Source: Pelagophyceae sp. CCMP2097
Lineage: Eukaryota; Sar; Pelagophyceae
Reading direction: 5' to 3'
Assembly: GCA_026770575.1 (NCBI GenBank)
Contig: MU658055.1
Location: 1,472 to 14,571, forward strand
DNA: 13,100 bases
This document shows, piece by piece, positions 7,243-13,100 of this stretch. The stretch's first letter is position 1. The number at the start of each line of letters is the position of its first letter. A program made the translations under genes and the position numbers. The notes beneath the pieces were generated by a model. It had not been told where the DNA came from. It worked only from the letters and a program-made list of their open reading frames with translations, and ran no database searches.

Positions 7243-8010
7243 TTAATGTTTTTTCCGATCCTTTATCCGTTTGTCATGATCCGCCATTGAACTGACTTGT
7301 GACATAGAATATACATAACGTTGTGAAGACCCTCTTACAGAACGAGGATCATCTACTTTTTGTAGAACGCCGTTTATATGTTTATATCCAACTGTTTTAG
7401 ATTGAACATGAACACTCGGGATTGTTTTCAAAATTCTTTCTACCCTACGAACCAAACCGTGGGTATTTTTCTTAAAAAATGTGGCGTCAATAACGTTAGG
7501 TTTTATATGATTAAATATGCGATCATCACAAAATTTTAAAAATTTATTCATTATCCTTATGTCAACGTCGAACCACTCAGAAACGTTTCCATTTGAGAAG
7601 ACTATACGTTTCACGGACGGTTTGAACACATTCAGTATCATCGCGTGCAGAATAAATTCAGCCTTCTGCGCCTCCGATGCAACTCCATTCCCTTTTGTAG
7701 GGCTTTCCGCTTCGTCATATAAATAAAATCTATGTACATTGAACGAAATTAATGATGTCCGAAATCCAGTCAATCGATTGAAGCCATTAGGTGTTCCGGA
7801 TATTCGTTTGGTCCGACTGTACCCTATTTTGACTAGATTCAAAGACTTCGTCATTTTTTCTTCATCGTTTAAACTATATGGATTAAATCTTTTTGATATT
7901 ATATATAGATAACTGTCGATATTTTCAAAATTATTTGTCTTTGTTTTTATAGAAGGGGGAAATAAGCCCTCTTCGAATTCCTTTTTTTTATTCACATTGT
8001 CGAAGTCCAT
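7243..8010 (-). CDS. Free-standing GIY-YIG family nuclease (T5orf172/MUG113-like)
   Basis: The 255-residue protein has the GIY-YIG layout of the T5orf172/MUG113 branch. YLYII at 34-38 stands for GIY, and KIGYS at 61-65 stands for YIG. Arg79 lies in GFNRLTGF, the catalytic-type Glu118 in AEFILHAMIL, and the distal EWFDVD at 145-150 is a hallmark of this branch. A basic C-terminal tail (about 185-255) could bind DNA. Likely a DNA-nicking enzyme, for homing, genome end processing or interference with other elements; the role is inferred. The start at 8010 lies in GGTATAATATGG, identical over ten bases to the capsid and penton start sites, so it probably belongs to the same expression class. It ends in TAA just before the leader of the membrane-protein gene. 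Confidence 0.72.
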   Translation of the reverse strand: MDFDNVNKKKEFEEGLFPPSIKTKTNNFENIDSYLYIISKRFNPYSLNDEEKMTKSLNLVKIGYSRTKRISGTPNGFNRLTGFRTSLISFNVHRFYLYDEAESPTKGNGVASEAQKAEFILHAMILNVFKPSVKRIVFSNGNVSEWFDVDIRIMNKFLKFCDDRIFNHIKPNVIDATFFKKNTHGLVRRVERILKTIPSVHVQSKTVGYKHINGVLQKVDDPRSVRGSSQRYVYSMSQVSSMADHDKRIKDRKKH

Positions 8011-8016
8011 ATTATA
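8007..8016 (-). promoter_or_regulatory. Start-site promoter motif TATAATATGG at the free-standing nuclease gene
   Basis: Third exact copy of the 10-mer that spans the capsid and penton start codons. Here it follows ATTTCTTTTAAATAGG. Confidence 0.55.
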
Positions 8017-8140
8017 CCTATTTAAAAGAAATTCATTGTTCTATTAGAGTCTTCTTTTTTGGTATCTTTCTTTTTTCCGGTTTGATAGGCTCGATACTCT
8101 CACTACTATCGCTTTCATATACTTTAACTTTTTTCTTTTT

Positions 8141-8446
8141 TTATATATATCTAACCTGTGGAATATTCTCCTCCACACTCGACTCGATATGATATTCAAC
8201 CTGTTCTTTCTTATTTATTTTTTTAACTGCTTTACATACAGGCTCGGTAATCGTTTTTTTTGCTTTTTCAATTGATTTTCCTTCTTCTTCGTCATCGGAT
8301 TTAATCATGCATGTCTTGCCGTATTCATGAGAATTTTTATACCGTATCGCAAGCCTTTTATCGTTTTGTAGTTGCTTTTCGGAACGAGGCTTTTTAATTT
8401 TTTTTGTATTAACGGTTTCATCCAAAACTTCTTTTTCAGTGTCCAT
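8141..8446 (-). CDS. Charged low-complexity protein, unknown
   Basis: The 101-residue product is rich in Lys and Glu, with a basic N-terminal half (KKIKKPRSEKQLQNDKRLAI) and an acidic patch SDDEEEGKS. There is no enzyme motif or membrane segment. The start at 8446 follows TATATAAATTATGG. The stop is TAA at 8143-8141. The same frame continues 35 codons past that TAA in matching charged sequence (for example YESDSSESIEPIKPEKR) to TGA at 8035-8033, just before the nuclease promoter, so the full product may once have been or may still be about 137 residues. DNA or chromatin binding is a guess from composition only. Confidence 0.6.
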   Translation of the reverse strand: MDTEKEVLDETVNTKKIKKPRSEKQLQNDKRLAIRYKNSHEYGKTCMIKSDDEEEGKSIEKAKKTITEPVCKAVKKINKKEQVEYHIESSVEENIPQVRYI

Positions 8447-8486
8447 AATTTATATAATATATTTTTTTTATTCGGAAGATTTTAAA

Positions 8487-8675
8487 CTATTTGGGAGCGT
8501 TGTTCGGTAAATGTTCGCTCTCTTCGGAAGGTGGTTTGGTAGATATTTCTTCCGAATAGTTAATATCTTCCGAATCACTTTTATAATTTTCTTTAAACAA
8601 AACAAATATACCTTTTTCTATTTTAAAAGTACACGTTTCGGTTTTTTTTGTTTTGTTCTTAATATTTTTATTCAT
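8487..8675 (-). CDS. Small charged protein, unknown
   Basis: A 62-residue ORF from the ATG at 8675. I chose this over an upstream GTG because ATG follows TGTATATATAATG, a start-motif variant. The N-terminus is basic (MNKNIKNKTKKTETC) and the C-terminal half acidic and Ser/Pro-rich (SDSEDINYSEEISTKPPSEE). It ends in TAG 40 nt before the next gene. No family is recognised. Its composition resembles the 101-residue neighbour, which may point to similar intrinsically disordered accessory proteins. Confidence 0.5.
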   Translation of the reverse strand: MNKNIKNKTKKTETCTFKIEKGIFVLFKENYKSDSEDINYSEEISTKPPSEESEHLPNNAPK

Positions 8676-8734
8676 TATATATACAGGTCTATAATATTTT
8701 ACCAAAAAATACACTAATTTAAATTTACCTTAAT

Positions 8735-10744
8735 TTATCGCCAGTTTTTTGTGTGAGGTGCAACAAGATTAACACATGGGTTATTTAATATCAAGCCTGA
8801 CTCTGTCAATTCCAACAATTCCTGTATCTTTTTTTTAGAGGCAACGATGCGATGAAGAATTATAACTGAATAGTCTCCTCTGGCGGTTACAAGTTTCGAA
8901 CGGCATTTATTAGAGGATGACTCATGAGATTTAATTCGTTCCGTCATATTTAATGTTGACCCGTAGTATATCTGTTCAGTCACATTACATTTTAATTGAT
9001 AAACCAAACCTTCAACCAACGGCTCTAACACTGGAATATTTTCTGTTATTTCAATAATTGGATCTTGTTCGTCAGGGATAATTAACATAATTTGTTCAAT
9101 TGTGCGTGCACGTGATAGAGCCGTGTAGATCATCTTATTACAAAACAACCGCCTTGTATCTATATATAGCATCTTTTCAGCGGTTTCACCTTGCACGGAA
9201 TGAACTGTAAATGCGTGACGCACAACAGACATTTTCGTTATATCCTTTGATATTACGATGTCACCTTTACTTAATAAGCGATTTTTCCCCGTTATAAAAT
9301 ATTTCTCTGTTTCAAACTTACCGGTAAATAGTTTATCATATTCCTCTATGTACTTGTTAATTGACACCAAAATATAATCGTCAATCTTATACGATGCTTG
9401 TAAGTCTTTTTTATTTGTTATCCTATTAAATTCGGTGAATATGTCAATTACGTACTTATTAATGAATTGTTTTGATTTTTTGGATTTAATAAACTCACGT
9501 AATTTTGTTAAAATTTTCATCAATATTGGGCATTTGCATCGATGATTTTCGCTATGGTGGATTTTATGTTTAAAACATGATACATCTATTTCATTCTCAA
9601 TTTCACCATTAAGACTTGGTGGTGGGAGTTGATAGCCCATATCACCACAGAAAATATGCTTATGGTTAGCATACTGGGCTGTGATTTTTTGTCGTTGGAA
9701 TTCCGTCATCATCGAACATTCGTCCCAGAGCAAAACGTTGCAGCCAACGTATGCATCACGGAATGCCTCCGCGTCATCTCGATCGATCATGTGGTGGTAG
9801 CATCGTCCCCAACTGAGTTTATTATTTTCGAATTCTTTCAATTTTTGCCGGACAAGTCGCCACGACATCACAATGTAACAGACATTTATAAATCCTGTAT
9901 CCATTAAATTAGAATACGTTTTACCAGCGCCGCCCTGACCCGTATGTAATTCGTACTGATGATTTTCACGGTATGGCGCAGTGGCAATCAAGTCCTGGCG
10001 ACTCTCATCTAAACAAGATAAATAACAGCGGTCAATATTGGTCTCGTTATTGAAATTCATTTTTGGCTGTGGTCTGAATGGTTTAATCAATTTAGGAGTT
10101 ATCTCCGATTTTTGAAAATACACCCCATCTACGCACACGCGACAGATATTATTTAAATCAATTTCCATAAGTTGGATCATCGCGGTAATTGTCTGATAAC
10201 ACAATATAAAACCAGTGATCTGCGAACGGTGCAGCATAGTTTTCCGTTTGTACTTAATAGCCGCTTCTTTCATTCCCAATTCATCATGTAGCGTATTCAT
10301 TGTTATCGTTAATTCCGTATTATTCGCCGCTACGTTTTGTAAATGTTCTTTTGTTCCGCTCATATACCAAGTAACCGACTCGCTATCGATATCCTGTATC
10401 CCAGCCCACTTCGCATAGTGCGAAACCCCATTTTCTTTTTCTAACATTTCGTCTGGAAACCGAAAATCGAATGATCCAACTGAGTACGCCCCGCATATAA
10501 TTTTATAGGTAACTCCATGTTTCAAAATAAATTTCAAAAATGGACTGGGATATATCGAATCACTCTGGATTGGATGGTTTAATTTTTCACATAATAATTT
10601 AAATTTATTGTCAGTAAATTGTACATCAGTGATATAATACATACCCAGACCCTCGATTTTTGTGCATTGTCGGAAGTCAGTGAATTTGTTAGGGAAACGC
10701 TCATATTCAGGGCACTGATGAAAATTAGCATAAGACTGTTTCAT
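8735..10744 (-). CDS. Polymerase-like palm - SF1 helicase - GIY-YIG protein (C-terminal part of a split replication protein)
   Basis: The 669-residue ORF has three parts. Residues 1-230 resemble a divergent family-B-type polymerase palm: a helix-rich stretch around KYKRKTMLHRSQITGFI (164-180), then VCVDGVYF (203-210) in the place of motif C. Residues 255-555 are an SF1 (Pif1/RecD-like) helicase: Walker A GQGGAGKT (269-276), Walker B LLWDECSM (338-345), CGDMGYQLPP (366-375), TVHSVQGET (513-521) and YTALSRAR (540-547). Residues 580-669 are a GIY-YIG domain: VYQL, YYGS (593-596), Arg603, Glu648, then NNPCVN. The ATG overlaps the upstream TGA (ATGA) and has no promoter-like leader. The frame is open upstream to 10789, and the codons just before the ATG (HWD) place an Asp so that DMKQSY fits a motif A-like pattern, so the real N-terminus is probably upstream. 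Helicase is certain, GIY-YIG likely, polymerase tentative. Confidence 0.85.
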   Translation of the reverse strand: MKQSYANFHQCPEYERFPNKFTDFRQCTKIEGLGMYYITDVQFTDNKFKLLCEKLNHPIQSDSIYPSPFLKFILKHGVTYKIICGAYSVGSFDFRFPDEMLEKENGVSHYAKWAGIQDIDSESVTWYMSGTKEHLQNVAANNTELTITMNTLHDELGMKEAAIKYKRKTMLHRSQITGFILCYQTITAMIQLMEIDLNNICRVCVDGVYFQKSEITPKLIKPFRPQPKMNFNNETNIDRCYLSCLDESRQDLIATAPYRENHQYELHTGQGGAGKTYSNLMDTGFINVCYIVMSWRLVRQKLKEFENNKLSWGRCYHHMIDRDDAEAFRDAYVGCNVLLWDECSMMTEFQRQKITAQYANHKHIFCGDMGYQLPPPSLNGEIENEIDVSCFKHKIHHSENHRCKCPILMKILTKLREFIKSKKSKQFINKYVIDIFTEFNRITNKKDLQASYKIDDYILVSINKYIEEYDKLFTGKFETEKYFITGKNRLLSKGDIVISKDITKMSVVRHAFTVHSVQGETAEKMLYIDTRRLFCNKMIYTALSRARTIEQIMLIIPDEQDPIIEITENIPVLEPLVEGLVYQLKCNVTEQIYYGSTLNMTERIKSHESSSNKCRSKLVTARGDYSVIILHRIVASKKKIQELLELTESGLILNNPCVNLVAPHTKNWR

Positions 10745-12258
10745 GTCCCAATGTAATATGTTCTCTGGTGCAGTATATTTTCCTTTTTTTCAGGTGCATA
10801 ATCGTCATCAATATCATCTATTGTTTCACCTGTCTCCGTAAAATCCAACCACTCATTGAATGGTTTAAAATCTACGCAGCAACCATAATGAACCCCAGCC
10901 TGTACGAAGCGGGACAATTCGGGATTAACCAACGTGTCTATACTCAACGGTGAAAAATCATACCAGGACGAGCCCTTACCTTGATCGGATTCGAACTTTC
11001 TCACAGCAATGTCATACTTTGTTTGAACACGATACACATGATCAATCGTATTTATTTGGGATATCCCATTTGCATTCTTTTTATACAAACAATATGAGTT
11101 ATTTGAAACCAATTCAGCGTGCAATGTCTGTAAATCCTTCTGAGATTCGACTAAAATTGGTGTTCGCTTTTGTGAAACACACACATCCGGTTTCATTTCA
11201 ACATGATTTATTCGAGTATTAATGAAGTGGAAAGAACACTCAGCACGTCCCACACATTTTATTTCAATATACTTAGAAGACTTCTTCTCGAATGGTAATT
11301 CGATAGTTATATTGCAACGAATCGTATCACATACATGCTGTAATTCGCTCTCAGGAATTCCTTTTGTATACAATACGGAAAAGTCATCACACTTTTTTAC
11401 AATTCTTTCATATTTCGCCAATGCGGAAGGCTTGGACGATTTCTTTCCGAGTAATTTATTTGATATTTTTTGTGAGTTGGATTTTTCTATTAGATTATTT
11501 TTCTGTATCTTTTCCGCCGCCCATTTTTTTATGGGGGTAAACATACAATGGCTTAGACCATCTTCGAATTCCTGTACAACAAAATTGCGGGGTACATCTT
11601 CGTACTCGGATAGGGTCACCATGCCGTTCATACTCGTGATTGCATATATAGAATCAATTTTCCAGAAACTCACCCATTGATCCCAAAATCTCTTAAAAGC
11701 ACCTCGACTCTCCGGAATTCTTATAACCTGCGATACATGATAATATTTTCCATCAAGAGATTTAAATGTCGCTTGAATCACCCTTCCAGCAAACGACCGA
11801 ATAATTTGCTGGAAGGCAGATAATTCAATAAAGCCAGTCTGGATGGTTTGAACAGTCTGCGTATTATTTCGTACAAATGAACTCAATACACGTCTGCGCT
11901 TTAATATTTTATCAGTTCTTAATTGCTTTTCTTTTTTTATTTTCGTTTCGATAATTTTTTTATTTTTTTTGATTACACTTGGTTTGATTTCAAGCGCATT
12001 TTTCTTGAAAACACTCGTTGCCGCACGAAAACGTGCCGTTGCAGGTACAAAGACCTGTAAGCCAAACGTTGGCAGGTAGTTACCAAGACGAGACTCGGCT
12101 GCGACACGTTTTTTATAAACCTTGGTCATCTCTGAACCGGAGACTCGAATTTTTGGGAATTGTTGTTTAAACACGGACAGGTCCAAAATAGGATTAATTC
12201 CATAGTTGTTGTTTGCCATACTATTAGAACTATTTAATTTTTTGTCAAATGAACTCAT
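10741..12258 (-). CDS. N-terminal part of the replication protein (upstream of the polymerase-like palm)
   Basis: From the ATG at 12258 the ORF gives 505 residues; an in-frame ATG at 12288 would add ten mostly AT-derived residues (MYKTIIIIKR), and one at 12219 is a third option. A basic Lys/Arg-rich stretch (residues about 95-125) is followed by a globular region containing KYYHVSQVIRIPES, CMFTPIKKWAAEKI and FHFINTRINHVE. From memory, blocks of this style precede the palm in large polymerase/helicase proteins of related elements. No exonuclease Asp/Glu triad is evident. It ends in TGA overlapping the helicase ATG by 4 nt, but the last 14 codons after the A7 run (10784-10790) look out of frame, whereas the alternate frame reads on into the palm. 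I therefore treat the two ORFs as one gene of about 1,170 codons interrupted at the A7 run. Confidence 0.75.
   Translation of the reverse strand: MSSFDKKLNSSNSMANNNYGINPILDLSVFKQQFPKIRVSGSEMTKVYKKRVAAESRLGNYLPTFGLQVFVPATARFRAATSVFKKNALEIKPSVIKKNKKIIETKIKKEKQLRTDKILKRRRVLSSFVRNNTQTVQTIQTGFIELSAFQQIIRSFAGRVIQATFKSLDGKYYHVSQVIRIPESRGAFKRFWDQWVSFWKIDSIYAITSMNGMVTLSEYEDVPRNFVVQEFEDGLSHCMFTPIKKWAAEKIQKNNLIEKSNSQKISNKLLGKKSSKPSALAKYERIVKKCDDFSVLYTKGIPESELQHVCDTIRCNITIELPFEKKSSKYIEIKCVGRAECSFHFINTRINHVEMKPDVCVSQKRTPILVESQKDLQTLHAELVSNNSYCLYKKNANGISQINTIDHVYRVQTKYDIAVRKFESDQGKGSSWYDFSPLSIDTLVNPELSRFVQAGVHYGCCVDFKPFNEWLDFTETGETIDDIDDDYAPEKKENILHQRTYYIGT
10783..10789 (-). other. A AAA AAG slippery heptamer at the frame junction of the replication protein
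   Basis: In the frame of the upstream ORF the codons are GAA AAA AAG, giving the heptamer A AAA AAG, the classic -1 slip site. A -1 shift here enters the frame of the helicase ORF, which is open from 10789 onward. I see no strong stem-loop just downstream. A one-base loss from an A8 run would give the same picture. Confidence 0.5.
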
Positions 12259-12324
12259 CCGTTTAATAATTATTATGGTTTTGTACATACTTGGTTTTGT
12301 CACATCATTTTTATCTTTTATCAA

Positions 12325-12979
12325 AAAACATTTTTATTGCATTTGTATTCTATTCTATGCTGTTTTAAATGACACATGTGTCATTTCTTGAAGAAAAAAA
12401 ATGAAAATTTTTGATATATGTTCATATAAATTTGGTTGAATTTCTGAGAATTTCTGAGATAGAATTAAAGCAATGGGGACTCCTTAAAGGTTCGACGCCT
12501 TCTAAGCCTTCTAAGCCGATACTCTCAAAATGTTTTTTTCTATTTTTCTATTTTTCTATGTCTGTTTTGATTTGAGATTTTTGATTTGAGATTTTTGGAA
12601 AGAGAACTCCGAAAATCTCTAAGGGGAACCTGCGCGGGTTTTACGGAAAATTCCAAAAATTCCAAAATTCCAAAAATTCCAAAAATCCAAAAATCCAAAA
12701 ATCCAAAATCTTAAAATCCAAAAAATTATAAATCTTAAAATCCAAAATCCAAAATCTTCAAATTTCAAAATTTCAAAATCTTCAAAAACTTCAAAAACTT
12801 AAATTCGTAAAATCGTAAAATCCTAATTCGTAAATTTCAAAATCTTCAAAATTTCATAATTTCAAAATCAGCAACTTTAATCCAAACGCCAAAACTTCAA
12901 AATCACAATAAGCAACTTGAATCCAAATGCGATGGATTAGATATTTACAATTTACAAATAAAAAGTCCAGCATCATCCC
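12325..12979. repeat. Gene-free A-rich simple-repeat region
   Basis: No credible ORF is present. The region is a patchwork of short tandem repeats: GAATTTCTGA twice near 12437-12458, GCCTTCTAA twice near 12498-12515, TTTTTCTA three times near 12534-12558, TTTGAGATTTTTGA-type units twice near 12570-12597, then degenerate (T)TCCAAAA and TTCAAAA units from about 12650 to 12900. A terminal or replication-origin region is inferred from its place beyond the last gene. Confidence 0.75.
12647..12806 (+). repeat. 160-nt stretch without any G on the plus strand
   Basis: Between G12646 and G12807 the plus strand contains only A, C and T, in degenerate TCCAAAA/TTCAAAA units. Such extreme strand asymmetry suggests replication-linked bias or slippage, and an unwinding element is possible. 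Confidence 0.85.
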
Positions 12980-13100
12980 GGGGGGGGGTTATATGGACAC
13001 TCCGAAGTAGGGACACCGAATCCGACTTTTTCGGCCTTCGAGCCTCAGGTCGGACGATTCGACGGCGCCCGACGCGTGCCGAGGTCGACGCAAAGGCCGT
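12980..13100. other. G9 run followed by GC-rich sequence: possible virus terminus or host junction
   Basis: CCC followed by nine Gs (12980-12988) marks an abrupt change. The last 80 bases are about 66% GC and CpG-rich, against roughly a third GC in the gene region. Short near-repeats are present (GGACACTCCGAA and GGACACCGAATCCGA), as well as a small hairpin CCGA-CTTTT-TCGG near 13022-13034. No ORF or known terminal motif is recognised. Host flank, terminal inverted repeat and assembly chimera all remain possible. Confidence 0.55.

Noticed and set aside
8487..8675. Stop readthrough in the 62-residue gene
   Set aside because: The sequence after its TAG is the AT-only leader of the next gene and does not look like protein.
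11222..11680. Plus-strand ORF of 152 codons
   Set aside because: It is antisense to the replication-protein ORF, with no start motif and a Phe/Ser/Ile-rich composition typical of a shadow frame.
12484..12504. tRNA T-arm look-alike: AAGG-TTCGACG-CCTT with a TTCGANN loop
   Set aside because: Only four base pairs form, and no matching acceptor, D or anticodon arm can be found around it.

Overview
This window looks like part of a small double-stranded DNA virus, or an integrated copy of one, of the Polinton-like virus (PLV)/virophage type. By eye the DNA is roughly one-third GC. Genes are packed tightly and nearly all lie on the minus strand. The set includes a probable jelly-roll major capsid protein, a probable penton, an A32-type (FtsK/HerA) packaging ATPase, a class 3 lipase, GIY-YIG nucleases and a polymerase-like/SF1 helicase replication protein. 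No capsid protease, integrase, rRNA, tRNA or CRISPR array was found. The host cannot be named from the sequence; eukaryote-style virus genes and the absence of bacterial ribosome-binding sites point to a eukaryotic host, probably a protist.

Layout from left to right. (1) 1-2684: attachment module. A LamG-like lectin ORF runs off the left edge as it enters a collagen-like Gly-X-Y stalk. It lies in the same frame as, and 15 nt after, the TAA stop of a repetitive phage-tail-fibre-like protein. (2) 2720-5126: capsid module, with the major capsid protein, a possible 45-residue peptide gene and the probable penton. (3) 5167-5736: the lipase, the only plus-strand gene, driven from a 40-bp AT-rich divergent spacer and convergent with the next gene. 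(4) 5748-8675: small acidic or basic proteins, a broken packaging ATPase, a small membrane protein and a free-standing GIY-YIG nuclease. (5) 8735-12258: the replication module. Two ORFs overlap by 4 nt but look like one protein split at an A7 run: an N-terminal region, a divergent family-B-like polymerase palm, an SF1 helicase and a C-terminal GIY-YIG. (6) 12259-13100: no gene; A-rich simple repeats including a 160-nt stretch without G, then a nine-G run and about 110 bp of roughly 66% GC, perhaps a viral terminus or the junction with host DNA.

Two patterns stand out. First, a start-site motif, TATAATATGG with the start codon inside it, is identical at the capsid, penton and free-standing nuclease genes and looser at others. 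It implies a shared promoter class with very short leaders. Second, several genes are interrupted by in-frame TAA/TAG codons or by shifts at A-runs while recognisable protein continues beyond. The ATPase has three such stops and two shifts. The fibre/LamG pair and the 101-residue ORF have one stop each. The polymerase/helicase has one -1 shift at A AAA AAG. The simplest reading is an endogenous copy beginning to decay, possibly with homopolymer sequencing errors. Recoding (readthrough or -1 frameshifting) is the more exciting alternative and can be tested.
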